NCBI RefSeq assembly: GCF_001570725.1
Contig: NZ_BCNV01000014.1
Location: 1 to 52,274, forward strand
Direction: 5' to 3'
Origin: Paenibacillus amylolyticus
GTDB taxonomy: Bacteria; Bacillota; Bacilli; Paenibacillales; Paenibacillaceae
DNA length: 52,274 bases
This document shows positions 15,737 to 24,140 of the stretch, piece after piece. How positions within the stretch are numbered: the stretch's first letter is position 1; every line of letters begins with the position of its first letter. The notes under the pieces are model-generated. The model made no database searches. It saw only the letters and a program-made list of their open reading frames with translations, and was not told the DNA's origin. The translations under genes and the position numbers were made by a program.

Positions 15737-17416
15737 TTACATTTTGTCTGGAGCGGTTACGCCTACCAGACGAAGTGCTGTTGCGATAACGGTGCGCACA
15801 GCACCGATTAGGGCCAGACGCGCCTGCGTTTGCTGAGCGTCTTCCGTAATGACACGTTCCGCACGGTAATAGCTGTGGAACAGGGATGCCAGCTCGTATA
15901 CATAACGGATGATACGATGAGGTGCATATCCTGTTGCCGCTGCCGAGATCTCCTCAGGCAGCTCTCCCATTTTGCGGAGAAGGTCATACTCATGCTCTGT
16001 TGTCAGCTTGGACAGGTCAATCTGTGCCAGTGGCAGCAGTTCAATACCTTGTTCTTCAGCCTGACGGTATACGCTGCATACACGTGCATGCGCGTATTGT
16101 ACGTAGAATACCGGATTCTCATTGGATGTCGAAATCGCAAGGTCCATGTCAAAGTCCAAATGGGAGTCCATGCTGCGCATGGTGAAGAAGTAACGGATGG
16201 CATCAATGCCCACTTCATCCATCAGATCTTCCATCGTTACAGCTTTACCTGTACGTTTGGACATCTTCACTTTTTCACCGTTCTGGAACAAGCTCACCAT
16301 CTGTGCAATCAAGACCACCAGTTTCTCAGGGTCATTGCCCAGTGCTTGCATCGCGGCTTTCATCCGTGGGATATATCCATGGTGATCCGCACCCCAGATG
16401 TTGATCATCGTGTCGTATCCACGCGCATACTTGTCACGGTGATAAGCAATATCCGGAGTCAGGTAAGTATACGTGCCATCGTTCTTGATCAATACACGTT
16501 CTTTGTCGTCACCATACTGCATCGTTTTCAACCAAGTTGCCCCGTCTTGCTCATAGATCTCATTGCGGTCACGCAATTCATCCAATACTCGCAGCACTTC
16601 TCCGTTGTCATACAGGGAAGTCTCGCTGAACCAGATGTCAAAGTTAACACGGAAGCGATTCAAGTCACGTTTGATCTTGTCCAGTTCCTTCTCCAGACCA
16701 AAGTCACGGAAATAAGCCGCACGGTCACCGGGGTGCATGGACAGCAATTCTTCACCCTTTTCAGCAACAAGCTGCTTGGCAAATCCTTTAATATCTTCGC
16801 CGTGATAACCGTCTTCAGGCATCTCAGCATCCTGACCCAGCTCTTGCAGGTAACGAGCTTCAATAGAACGAGCCAGATTAAACACCTGATTACCTGCATC
16901 ATTAATGTAGTATTCACGGGTTACATCATATCCTGCGTAGTCAAGTATGTTACATAGTGCATCCCCTACAGCTGCTCCACGGGCATGACCCAGATGCAAA
17001 CTGCCTGTCGGGTTGGCACTGACGAACTCCATCTCGACTTTGCGTCCTTCTCCGATACTAATTCTTCCGTAATCTTTACCCTGCTCTTGCACAAGCGCAA
17101 GTACTGGGTAAAGGTAACTCTTGTCCAATTTGAAGTTAATGAATCCTGGACCCGCAATCTCAGCCTTCTCAATCCCGGCTTCAGCCAGATTCAGATTGGC
17201 AATGATCTCTTCAGCAATCTGACGCGGATTGCGCTTGGCAATCTTGGTCAACTGCATGGCAGCATTGGTCGCCAAGTCTCCGTGCGTCTTCTCACGCGGC
17301 ACTTCCAATGTGATGGCTGGCAATTCGTCCTGTGTAACAATTCCGGCTGCCACAATGGCGTTGCCGATGGCCGTACTTACCCGTTCGTTAATCGTATCTA
17401 GTGGATTACGTGTCAT
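15737..17416 (-). CDS. argS: Arginyl-tRNA synthetase
   Basis: 559 residues. The N-terminal tRNA-binding domain (about 1-110) is followed by the HIGH-type motif HLGHARG (H141-H144), FVSANPTG before it, the KMSK motif VKMSKRTGKA, and the all-helical C-terminal anticodon domain beginning near NPVFYVQYAHARVCSV. It charges tRNA-Arg. Its ATG overlaps the ywiB stop in ATGA, indicating translational coupling. B. subtilis has the same ywiB-argS pair. It ends at the bidirectional terminator. Confidence 0.97.
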   Translation of the reverse strand: MTRNPLDTINERVSTAIGNAIVAAGIVTQDELPAITLEVPREKTHGDLATNAAMQLTKIAKRNPRQIAEEIIANLNLAEAGIEKAEIAGPGFINFKLDKSYLYPVLALVQEQGKDYGRISIGEGRKVEMEFVSANPTGSLHLGHARGAAVGDALCNILDYAGYDVTREYYINDAGNQVFNLARSIEARYLQELGQDAEMPEDGYHGEDIKGFAKQLVAEKGEELLSMHPGDRAAYFRDFGLEKELDKIKRDLNRFRVNFDIWFSETSLYDNGEVLRVLDELRDRNEIYEQDGATWLKTMQYGDDKERVLIKNDGTYTYLTPDIAYHRDKYARGYDTMINIWGADHHGYIPRMKAAMQALGNDPEKLVVLIAQMVSLFQNGEKVKMSKRTGKAVTMEDLMDEVGIDAIRYFFTMRSMDSHLDFDMDLAISTSNENPVFYVQYAHARVCSVYRQAEEQGIELLPLAQIDLSKLTTEHEYDLLRKMGELPEEISAAATGYAPHRIIRYVYELASLFHSYYRAERVITEDAQQTQARLALIGAVRTVIATALRLVGVTAPDKM

Positions 17417-17838
17417 GAAATTGGTTCCTCCTGTATATGCAAACTAATCGCGAAATGTCCGGATTCTTCATCAAAGCGGTAAAAGTCGTAGCTCCACGCT
17501 GCGCGTGCGCTCAATCCCTGAATGGAAAGTTCCAGCTTCTGTGTATGCGTGGACAGGGCAAACGACATGTATGGTGATCGGTAGAAACCAGGAAGCTTCC
17601 GATTCAATTCAAAAGTCTGCTCCGATTCCACTTCACCATGACGTATAATCTTGATGGATTGTCCGCCCAGCTTCAATGTAGTACGAGTTGTGCCTCCCTC
17701 GGGTCCAACCTGCGGTTCTTCATAACGAACATAAAGAACAGACCCTTTCAACACGGCTTCACCCTGCATTTCCTGCAGCACATCTTCACCTTCATAACGG
17801 CTGTGCAGCCGGATGTGTACCGGTCGCATGTTCGACAT
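17413..17838 (-). CDS. ywiB: DUF1934 family protein (YwiB-like)
   Basis: 141 residues, predominantly beta strands, with no signal peptide. Family features include the N-terminal VHIRLHSRYEGEDVLQEMQGEAVLKGSVLYVRYEE and a C-terminal strand HFAISLHIQEE. This is the DUF1934 beta-barrel family represented by B. subtilis YwiB, of unknown function. The four-base overlap with argS suggests a shared expression unit. AGGTTAACATTC precedes the start. The call rests on sequence character plus synteny. Confidence 0.85.
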   Translation of the reverse strand: MSNMRPVHIRLHSRYEGEDVLQEMQGEAVLKGSVLYVRYEEPQVGPEGGTTRTTLKLGGQSIKIIRHGEVESEQTFELNRKLPGFYRSPYMSFALSTHTQKLELSIQGLSARAAWSYDFYRFDEESGHFAISLHIQEEPIS

Positions 17839-18033
17839 GAATGTTAACCTCCATTATATTCGAGGCGACGCAAAATCAGGCACGGCCGGTGAGAACAGCC
17901 CTTCCCGTATTGTTGTGTCGCTATACGCGCTCATATTCCCGGATAGCTCGCTATCCTACACTCTACTGTATAACTATATCCAGTTCCCTCGCTCAATTCA
18001 AATCCAAATTCAGAGTTTTTTCCTCATCAAGCC

Positions 18034-18070
18034 AAAAAAGAAGAGCCACACCTGTAAAGTGCAACTCCCT
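18034..18070 (-). terminator. Terminator after the abfA operon
   Basis: Minus-strand stem AAGGGAG..GCAC with GTGT..CTCTT, followed by CTTTTTT. It ends the two-gene transcript of the arabinofuranosidase and the small Cys-rich protein. Confidence 0.7.
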
Positions 18071-18103
18071 TTTGCTTCATTATAATAAGATTCGTTCATC
18101 CGA

Positions 18104-18370
18104 TCAGGCCCATTGGGATTCATAAGGAAAAGGACATGTCGACTCGCTCAGCTTCGCTCGCACCTGTACGAGACAACCACAATGCCTACAGGTTGTGCCA
18201 TATTGTAATCCTGGACAGGCAGAGCAGATGGATAATCGCCGCTCATATTCCTCATCCTGTACGGTCGAACGCGAGCGTGAGGCCATCTCCACAAGTCTGG
18301 CCATTTTGGCATCGCTAATCTTCACATCATACTGATCATTGCAGCCCTTACAAGGTTCCTGCCTTTTCAT
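18104..18370 (-). CDS. Small cysteine-rich protein (DUF6171-like)
   Basis: 88 residues with eight cysteines: a CKGC pair near the N-terminus, CSAC, then CRHCGC and a last Cys in STCPFPYE. The CxxC pairs suggest one or two zinc ribbons. There is a helical charged middle part and no signal peptide. It follows abfA by three bases and shares its transcript. I associate it with a small Bacillota zinc-ribbon family (DUF6171), function unknown. That family name is from memory and uncertain. Confidence 0.7.
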   Translation of the reverse strand: MKRQEPCKGCNDQYDVKISDAKMARLVEMASRSRSTVQDEEYERRLSICSACPGLQYGTTCRHCGCLVQVRAKLSESTCPFPYESQWA

Positions 18371-18373
18371 TCA

Positions 18374-19855
18374 TTAACCCTCTACAGCAAGCACCCCAAC
18401 CGATGCTGGTGGAAGGATAAAACGCAATGTGTTGTTCTCCAGTGTGATTCCATCCCACGCCACAGGCTGAACGTGATTCGGCTGTTCAAAGGTATTGAAT
18501 GCACCAAAATCAGTATGATGCAAAATCTGCCCGGATACTTTAGCCGCTTGAGCTGCTTCCAGCTGACACACAACTTCCAACTCATCTGTATGGCTCAGAT
18601 TACAAGCCGTCACATGAATGACCCCATCTTTGTTGCGGGATGCTGATAAGCTGAGCTGCGGAATGGTCTCTTCTCCGAATGTGTATCCTGGGCTTTCATA
18701 ATTCAAGTCCAGTCGCTGCGCATCCATATGAGCCTGATACATATCAAATACATGATACGTAGGGGTCAGGAGCATTTTGTCACCCTCCGTGAGCACAAGC
18801 GATTGAAGCACATTGACGATCTGCGCAAGATTTGCCATGTGTACCCGTTTATTGTGTTGGTTGAAAATATTCAGGTTAACACCTGCAAGCACAGCGTCCC
18901 GCATCGTATTCTGTTGATAAAGGAACCCCGGATTGGTTCCCGGCTCAACGTTATACCACGTGCCCCATTCGTCCACAATAATGCCGACTCTGCCTTCTGG
19001 ATCATATTTATCCATAATCTCGGAGTGCTTCACCAGTAATTCATCCATATGGAGCGTCTTTTTCAAAGTCGTGAACCATTCAGCCTCACCAAATCCTGTA
19101 GCTGCGCCTTTATCATTCCACTCTCCTGTAGGGATAGTGTAATAATGAAGACTGATTCCATCCATAAAGCGAGCAGCCTCCCGCATCAGGACTTCCATCC
19201 ATTCATAGTTACCTTCGTTCGGTCCGCAAGCGATTTTATAAATCTCGTTTCCGGAATAGTTTCGTACATATGTAGCATACCGGCGATATTCATCCGCATA
19301 ATATTCAGGACGCATATTTCCGCCGCATCCCCAGTTCTCATTTCCCACGCCAAAATATTTCAGTTTCCACGGTTCTTCCCGGCCGTTAGTTTTCCGCCAG
19401 TTCGCCATCGGGGATTCACCGTCAAACGTGATGTACTCCACCCATTCCTGCATCTCCTGCACTGTACCGCTACCCAGATTGCCACTAATATATGGCTCCG
19501 TGCCGAGCAACTCACATAATCTCATGAATTCATGCGTACCAAAGTGGTTGTTCTCTTCCACACCGCCCCAGTGTGTATTGATCATACGAGCACGCTCACT
19601 CTTCGGACCTACACCATCCTTCCAGTGATATTCATCGGCAAAACAACCTCCTGGCCAGCGAAGCACTGGAATATTAAGCTTCTGCAAGGCCGTTAACACA
19701 TCATTCCGAATCCCATCCGTATTCGGAATAGGTGAATCCTCTCCTACCCACAGCCCCTCATAAATACAACGACCCAAGTGTTCGGAAAAATGACCATATA
19801 TATTGCGATTTATTAATCCTTGGTCTGAATCTGCCTTTAGAATAACATCAACCAT
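18374..19855 (-). CDS. abfA: Intracellular alpha-L-arabinofuranosidase, GH51
   Basis: 493 residues without signal peptide, so cytoplasmic. The (beta/alpha)8 domain has the acid/base E173 in GNENWG and the nucleophile E296 in VDEWGTW, at nearly the same positions as in Geobacillus AbfA. The C-terminal beta domain (about 385-493) is typical. It releases arabinose from imported arabino-oligosaccharides. ATG 19855 follows GGGGG at good distance; the upstream in-frame ATG (19870) holds that site. A consensus cre lies 25 bases upstream, so expression should be repressed on preferred sugars. No transporter or araBAD genes lie nearby, so the gene is isolated from the rest of its pathway. Confidence 0.95.
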   Translation of the reverse strand: MVDVILKADSDQGLINRNIYGHFSEHLGRCIYEGLWVGEDSPIPNTDGIRNDVLTALQKLNIPVLRWPGGCFADEYHWKDGVGPKSERARMINTHWGGVEENNHFGTHEFMRLCELLGTEPYISGNLGSGTVQEMQEWVEYITFDGESPMANWRKTNGREEPWKLKYFGVGNENWGCGGNMRPEYYADEYRRYATYVRNYSGNEIYKIACGPNEGNYEWMEVLMREAARFMDGISLHYYTIPTGEWNDKGAATGFGEAEWFTTLKKTLHMDELLVKHSEIMDKYDPEGRVGIIVDEWGTWYNVEPGTNPGFLYQQNTMRDAVLAGVNLNIFNQHNKRVHMANLAQIVNVLQSLVLTEGDKMLLTPTYHVFDMYQAHMDAQRLDLNYESPGYTFGEETIPQLSLSASRNKDGVIHVTACNLSHTDELEVVCQLEAAQAAKVSGQILHHTDFGAFNTFEQPNHVQPVAWDGITLENNTLRFILPPASVGVLAVEG

Positions 19856-19879
19856 GATTTCAACCCCCATAAATTGTAT

Positions 19880-19893
19880 TGTTATCGCTTACA
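19880..19893. promoter_or_regulatory. CcpA-binding site (cre) upstream of abfA
   Basis: The minus strand reads TGTAAGCGATAACA, a full match to the cre consensus TGWAANCGNTNWCA. It lies close to the start codon, the usual position for catabolite repression. Confidence 0.8.
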
Positions 19894-19934
19894 ATAACTC
19901 GTTTTGGAGTAGGTTTCAACCGTTTTTATTTCTA

Positions 19935-19983
19935 CACAAACAAACCTCTTCCTGTGTATTTTTTAGGAAGAGGCTTGTTTGTT
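19935..19983 (-). terminator. Terminator downstream of the Ycf48-like gene
   Basis: Long hairpin with ACAAACAA.CCTCTTCCT arms, one mismatch and an 11-base loop. The 3' arm on the minus strand ends TTTGTTTGT. It separates this gene from abfA. Confidence 0.75.
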
Positions 19984-20069
19984 ATAGAATCCATGCAGAG
20001 ACATACCAAATTGATTATCATTCATTTCTAATTTGGATTTGCCTGGTTGTTATTTCAGATAACAAGCAC

Positions 20070-21257
20070 TTAATCCTGCTCTGAAGGCAACAACATTTTT
20101 TGTGTCCACGTCGTTCCACCATCTGTAGTCTGATAAATCGCAGGGGAGTTATCACTTGTTACGACGAGCCAACCCGTCTTGGCCGATGGGAAAGAGATAC
20201 GCGAACTGTACCCCGGATCTTTCAAGTCAACGTTTTTCCACGTGGAACCTATATCATAAGAACGCCCAATACCCACTTTGCCAGCTGCCGGTGAACCTGC
20301 GGACAGATAAGCCGTCTGATTACCAATCAACGCCATGTTGCCGGGATGACCACCCGGGTTGGCTGGTCCGGTTCCTTTGCCCGTACTGTTTGTACCGGGT
20401 GCAGGTCCTCCTCCTGCTGTCGATTGCGCAAATACTTGGGTCCAGTTCTTGCCTTGATTACCGCTCGCATAGAGGGAGTAGGATTGTTGGGACATACCTG
20501 CATCACCATACAGAAGGGCCCATACTTGCTGGCCATGTGCATACAGATCCGCTCCACTCCAGGTGTCTGAGACAACTCGAAGAGAGGTTGTCCAATTCTT
20601 GCCACCATCACTCGTTTGCTTCAAATGATATCCCGATCCGGGTACAACCACGACGGCATACCCTTGCTTCTCTGTCGCAAAAGCAGCTGCACGTGTGTTG
20701 GCAGGTGTATTCATTTTGTGCCAGGTTACCCCGCCATCCTTCGTCTGATATGCACCATTATAGGTGTAACCATAACCTACATCTTTATTGCGAAAATCGA
20801 TTCGAGTGAATTGAATGCCCGGCGTATCGATCCGCTTCCAGTGCGATCCCCCATCATTGGTACGGATCAGATAGGTTGCAGGTGAATTTTTCACTTGTGC
20901 CAACGCATATCCATTCACATTATTCGGAAAATCAAGCTGTGTGAATTGCCACTGCCCGGTATATATGGACTGCCACGTACATCCTGCATTCGAGGTACCG
21001 ATCAGGAAGCCTTCACCCCCAGCTCGTCCAGTCGTATCATTAAGAAAATCAATGTCAGTAAATTGCAGGTGTTGCTCCTCCACACCGCTGCCCTTTTTCA
21101 ATGTAGTAGATAGTCCATGATCTCCCTTTCCACATGCCTGCGAGGATGTAGCGTCAGCACCTGATAGCGTATGTACCGGTCCCATCCCCCAAGCCAGCGT
21201 TAACGATAATGCGAGTGCACCAATCCGCTTCCATGTCACTGTACTCTTGGTTGTCAT
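20070..21257 (-). CDS. Secreted Ycf48/BNR-repeat-like beta-propeller protein
   Basis: About 395 residues. A Sec signal peptide (basic TTKSTVTWKR, then a hydrophobic stretch ending near TLSGADA) precedes repeated units of the type TNDGGSHWKRI, TKDGGVTWHKM, TSDGGKNWTT, SGNQGKNWTQV and TTDGGTTWTQK, spaced 45-70 residues apart. These match the Ycf48/photosystem-stability-factor-like and sialidase BNR propeller repeats. A Gly/Pro-rich linker interrupts the repeats near residue 290. Two cysteines near the N-terminus could form a disulfide. ATG 21257 is set by AAGGAGGTG. The role is unknown; a surface or exported scaffold is likely. Confidence 0.8.
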   Translation of the reverse strand: MTTKSTVTWKRIGALALSLTLAWGMGPVHTLSGADATSSQACGKGDHGLSTTLKKGSGVEEQHLQFTDIDFLNDTTGRAGGEGFLIGTSNAGCTWQSIYTGQWQFTQLDFPNNVNGYALAQVKNSPATYLIRTNDGGSHWKRIDTPGIQFTRIDFRNKDVGYGYTYNGAYQTKDGGVTWHKMNTPANTRAAAFATEKQGYAVVVVPGSGYHLKQTSDGGKNWTTSLRVVSDTWSGADLYAHGQQVWALLYGDAGMSQQSYSLYASGNQGKNWTQVFAQSTAGGGPAPGTNSTGKGTGPANPGGHPGNMALIGNQTAYLSAGSPAAGKVGIGRSYDIGSTWKNVDLKDPGYSSRISFPSAKTGWLVVTSDNSPAIYQTTDGGTTWTQKMLLPSEQD

Positions 21258-21339
21258 CGTAACACCTCCTTCTATGGTTTTACCCAAATCGGATGGTTAT
21301 AACGTAACAATCTGATAAACCCCGATGACAATTTCGCAA

Positions 21340-21389
21340 GAAAAAAACCACCTTTACCCATGATTGGATCATGTAGGCAAGGGTGGTTC
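21340..21389 (-). terminator. Terminator of the small membrane protein gene
   Basis: Minus-strand stem AACCACC..TT..CATGA with TCATG..AA..GGTGGTT, followed by TTTTTTC. Confidence 0.8.
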
Positions 21390-21414
21390 ATCACCAAACG
21401 GTGTGTACTCTAAG

Positions 21415-21669
21415 TTAAATGGGATACGTCATCACAGCAAGGATAACAAAACTGATACTTAATAAAAGACATAAACTAAAATATATTTTGTTGTATTTAT
21501 ATTCCCGAATACTATATGCAGTAAAAAGCATAGCCAGATTAGCCACCATCAACGTAAAGTTGAGAAATATCGTCACTGCTAATACAAAATTGATGACAAA
21601 CACTATAAAAACTGCAGTTAGCCATTTGGGATACACACTCAATTGAGCCCGAATCACACGCATACACAT
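21415..21669 (-). CDS. Small membrane protein, unrecognised
   Basis: 84 residues with an N-terminal basic segment and three hydrophobic stretches (about 17-32, 35-52 and 63-81), separated by a charged YSIREYKYNKIY loop. It may have three membrane passes. GAGGT lies six bases before ATG 21669, and a strong terminator follows, which supports a real gene. No family was recognised. Confidence 0.6.
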   Translation of the reverse strand: MCMRVIRAQLSVYPKWLTAVFIVFVINFVLAVTIFLNFTLMVANLAMLFTAYSIREYKYNKIYFSLCLLLSISFVILAVMTYPI

Positions 21670-21793
21670 TCACCTACCTCTATTTCCATATTATACATAA
21701 ATATTAAGATAGAGTCACGCCAAGGCAAGATATCTGCATGTGCGAGCCTGTAGTAACACAAGAAATAAATGGTAGAGACACGGGAACATACGT

Positions 21794-21801
21794 GCTATAA
21801 T
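21794..21801 (+). promoter_or_regulatory. Extended -10 promoter for the 43-residue peptide gene
   Basis: TGCTATAAT is a TGn-extended -10 with a perfect TATAAT hexamer (21796-21801). The -35 is weak (TAGAGA). It gives a leader of about 70 bases before the peptide ORF. Confidence 0.5.
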
Positions 21802-21875
21802 TAATGTTATGGACTTTTAATATCGGTGGATGTTTTCCAGACCACGGCGCAGCTTCCCGAAAGGGGGTGACGTCG

Positions 21876-22007
21876 ATGGTCAAACTTGTGGCGTTGCTTG
21901 ATGTAATCCGATGGATTGCTGCGATCCTCAGTATTGTACTGAGTGGGCGAAAGCTTTACCGTTGGTTGCGCAAAAAGTTTCGTAACAAGCGAAAACCCAC
22001 CTCATAA
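21876..22007 (+). CDS. 43-residue hydrophobic-cationic peptide, toxin-like
   Basis: The peptide begins MVKLVALLDVIRWIAAILSI, so it has one membrane-spanning segment, then a tail with about ten Lys/Arg among the last 20 residues. AAAGGGGGTG precedes ATG 21876. The last codons form one arm of a 15-base inverted repeat whose other arm lies just past the stop. Small membrane peptides with a cationic tail and stable 3' structures are typical of type I toxins, but the YESLM-type motif of known Bacillus ones is missing. A membrane-stress or regulatory peptide is the alternative. The longer in-frame extension upstream (from 21804) lacks a ribosome site. Confidence 0.5.
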   Translation: MVKLVALLDVIRWIAAILSIVLSGRKLYRWLRKKFRNKRKPTS

Positions 22008-22036
22008 GGTTGGACGCCTGACGGTGGGTTTCGCTT
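21987..22036. terminator. Inverted repeat spanning the end of the peptide ORF
   Basis: Arms AAGCGAAAACCCACC (21987-22001) and GGTGGGTTTCGCTT (22023-22036) differ by one bulged A; the loop is about 21 bases. It overlaps the last codons and the stop. It may terminate transcripts from one or both sides, although T runs are short. Confidence 0.6.
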
Positions 22037-22092
22037 GAATAGCATTATTTAGTTCATGCGCGCCGTGGCAATCCACAGCCTTTCGGGTCCTA

Positions 22093-22124
22093 AGAGTCTT
22101 TACCGTTGACGCGGTAAAGGCTCT
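22093..22124 (+). terminator. Hairpin downstream of the peptide gene
   Basis: Stem AGAG.CTTTACCG with CGGTAAAG.CTCT, a short loop, then ATTTAG. It is a possible second 3' end of the peptide transcript, or part of an opposing RNA. Confidence 0.5.
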
Positions 22125-22151
22125 ATTTAGTATATGACCGAACCCGATCAC

Positions 22152-22179
22152 CATATACTTCACGAGTGTAATATATCAA
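22152..22179 (-). promoter_or_regulatory. Possible antisense promoter facing the peptide gene
   Basis: Minus-strand -35 TTGATA (22174-22179), a 16-base spacer and -10 TATATG (22152-22157). A transcript from here would run leftward across the 3' hairpins of the peptide gene. Weak on sequence alone. Confidence 0.3.
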
Positions 22180-22230
22180 TTAATATACTACTAAATACTG
22201 ATGTAGTCAGTATAGCACAGCTCTGGATAA

Positions 22231-22260
22231 AAGTTAAATTAAGTTAACTTAATTTAACTT
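22231..22260. repeat. Perfect 30-bp palindrome
   Basis: Fifteen bases, AAGTTAAATTAAGTT, are followed directly by their exact reverse complement with no spacer. The site is AT-rich and lies in the gap between the peptide locus and speB. A dimeric regulator site or a cruciform-forming element is possible. No family was recognised. Confidence 0.85.
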
Positions 22261-22353
22261 CGTCATTTTGCTTGGCAGAATAGTTTAGGCTCTATCAGCC
22301 AATCTGTTCATTAAGCTGAAATAATTGAGGACAGGCAGATGAACGGTTATCAA

Positions 22354-22407
22354 TAAAAAAATGCCCTCCCCTGCACAGGTTTGAACCCGCGCAGACAGAG
22401 AGCATCA
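22354..22407 (-). terminator. Terminator of the speE-speB operon
   Basis: Minus-strand hairpin ATGC.CTC..CTGC..GGTT paired with AACC..GCAG..GAGGGCAT, followed by seven T. Confidence 0.75.
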
Positions 22408-22428
22408 TGTTTATCAATTATTCTGTGA

Positions 22429-23298
22429 CTATTTCACGAATCCAAGCAGCATTTCACGGATCAGCTTCGCAGCTACAATCTGTGTCTGTTGTGTTGGATC
22501 ATAAATTGGTGCAACTTCAACCAAGTCACAACCAACGACATTTACATCAGATCCCGCGATCATATGAATGGCTTCCAGCAGTTCCTTGGACGTAATGCCG
22601 CCCGCTTCTGCTGTACCTGTTCCTGGTGCTGCTGACGGATCAAGCACATCGATGTCGATGGTCACGTATACCGGACGGTTGCCCATCTTCGGAAGAGCTT
22701 CCTTCATCGGAGCTGCCACTTCAAATGGATAGAAGTTGATGTTCTCGCGACCATACTGGAACTCCTCACGGGAACCAGAACGGATACCGAACTGATAGAT
22801 GTTTTTGCCACCCATCAACTCAGCTGCTTTACGTACTGGCGTGGAGTGGGACAAGGGCTCGCCTTCATAGTTTTCACGAAGGTCTGCGTGTGCATCGATA
22901 TGAATCAGGATAAGATCCGGGTATTTCTTGTACATCTGTTGGATGACTGGCCAAGTAACCAGATGCTCGCCACCGAGACCAACTGGAAATTTGTCGTCAG
23001 CGAGCAGACTGCCGATGTATTCATGAATCACTTCAAGGCTGCGTCCCGCGTTACCGAAAGGCAAGAGCAAGTCTCCAGCGTCAAAGTACGTCATGTCTAC
23101 AATGCTTTTGTCGAGATACGGGCTGTACTCTTCAAGTCCAACCGATGCTTGACGGATATGAGATGGGCCGAAACGGGAACCCGGACGGAAGCTGACAGTA
23201 TAATCCATCGGCATACCATAGATAACTGCTTTCGAGTTCTCATAATCCTCAGAGCTGCAAATAAATACGTTTCCTGAATAAGCTTGATCCAGTTTCAT
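22429..23298 (-). CDS. speB: Agmatinase (ureohydrolase family)
   Basis: 289 residues with the binuclear manganese motifs GGEH (about 107-110), DAHADLR (about 134-140) and DIDVLDPSAAPGTGT (about 212-226). It hydrolyses agmatine to putrescine and urea. It lies 14 bases after speE in the order speE-speB, as in B. subtilis, so putrescine and spermidine synthesis are coupled in one transcript. Arginase is an alternative within the family, but the pairing with speE favours agmatinase. No arginine decarboxylase gene is in the window. Confidence 0.93.
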   Translation of the reverse strand: MKLDQAYSGNVFICSSEDYENSKAVIYGMPMDYTVSFRPGSRFGPSHIRQASVGLEEYSPYLDKSIVDMTYFDAGDLLLPFGNAGRSLEVIHEYIGSLLADDKFPVGLGGEHLVTWPVIQQMYKKYPDLILIHIDAHADLRENYEGEPLSHSTPVRKAAELMGGKNIYQFGIRSGSREEFQYGRENINFYPFEVAAPMKEALPKMGNRPVYVTIDIDVLDPSAAPGTGTAEAGGITSKELLEAIHMIAGSDVNVVGCDLVEVAPIYDPTQQTQIVAAKLIREMLLGFVK

Positions 23299-23312
23299 TA
23301 ATGATTTCCCCT

Positions 23313-24140
23313 TTATTTCGTTAAATCTTCCACGAATTTAGGAAGTACAAATGCTGCTTTGTGCAGACGCGGAGAGTAATACTTGGTATCCATCTCCGGG
23401 ATTTGAGTCTCATCCACTTCAAGCGGGTCATGTTTCTTGCTACCCATGGTGAATGTCCACAAACCACTTGGATAGGTTGGAATATTACAGCCGTACACAT
23501 GTACGATCGGGAAGATTTCTTTGACGTCTTTGTTCACCTTCTGGATCAGATCCGCTTTGAACCACGGGTTGTCCGTTTGGGCAACGAAGATTCCGTCTTC
23601 TTTGAGTGCTTCGTAGATACCTTGGTAGAAACCACGCTCAAACAGTGGCGCAGCCGGGCCTACAGGCTCCGTGGAGTCTACGATAATCACATCGTATTCA
23701 TTTTTATGTTCAATAATATGCATGTAGCCGTCGTTTACGAGTACTTCAACATTAGGCTCGTCCAACTTGCCGGCGATTTCAGGCAAATATTTTTTAGAGT
23801 ATTCAATGACTTTACCGTCGATTTCGACGAGAACTGCTTTTTCTACAGCAGTATGCTTAATGACTTCACGAATGACGCCGCCATCGCCGCCACCGACAAC
23901 CAGAACTTTTTTTGGATTGGGGTGAGTGTTCAGCGCAGGGTGTGCCGCCATTTCGTGATATACGAATTCGTCTTTTACGGTAGTCATCACCATGCCATCA
24001 AGGAGCAACATGTTACCGAATTCCTCGGTTTCTACCATGGCCAAGTCTTGAAAATCGGTTTTCTCTGTAACATAGGTCTGCTTAATCTTCGCGGTGATCC
24101 CGAATACCGGGGTCTGTTTCTCCGTAAACCACAATTCCAT
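23313..24140 (-). CDS. speE: Spermidine synthase
   Basis: 275 residues. The N-terminal beta domain has ELWFTEKQTPVFGITAKIK; the Rossmann part has the decarboxylated-SAM motif VVGGGDGGVIREV (about 81-93) and the catalytic Asp region IIVDSTEPVGPA. It transfers aminopropyl from decarboxylated SAM to putrescine. Downstream speB supplies putrescine. Next to it, on the opposite strand, is pbpG, which reproduces the speB-speE-pbpG-ywhD neighbourhood of B. subtilis. Confidence 0.96.
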   Translation of the reverse strand: MELWFTEKQTPVFGITAKIKQTYVTEKTDFQDLAMVETEEFGNMLLLDGMVMTTVKDEFVYHEMAAHPALNTHPNPKKVLVVGGGDGGVIREVIKHTAVEKAVLVEIDGKVIEYSKKYLPEIAGKLDEPNVEVLVNDGYMHIIEHKNEYDVIIVDSTEPVGPAAPLFERGFYQGIYEALKEDGIFVAQTDNPWFKADLIQKVNKDVKEIFPIVHVYGCNIPTYPSGLWTFTMGSKKHDPLEVDETQIPEMDTKYYSPRLHKAAFVLPKFVEDLTK

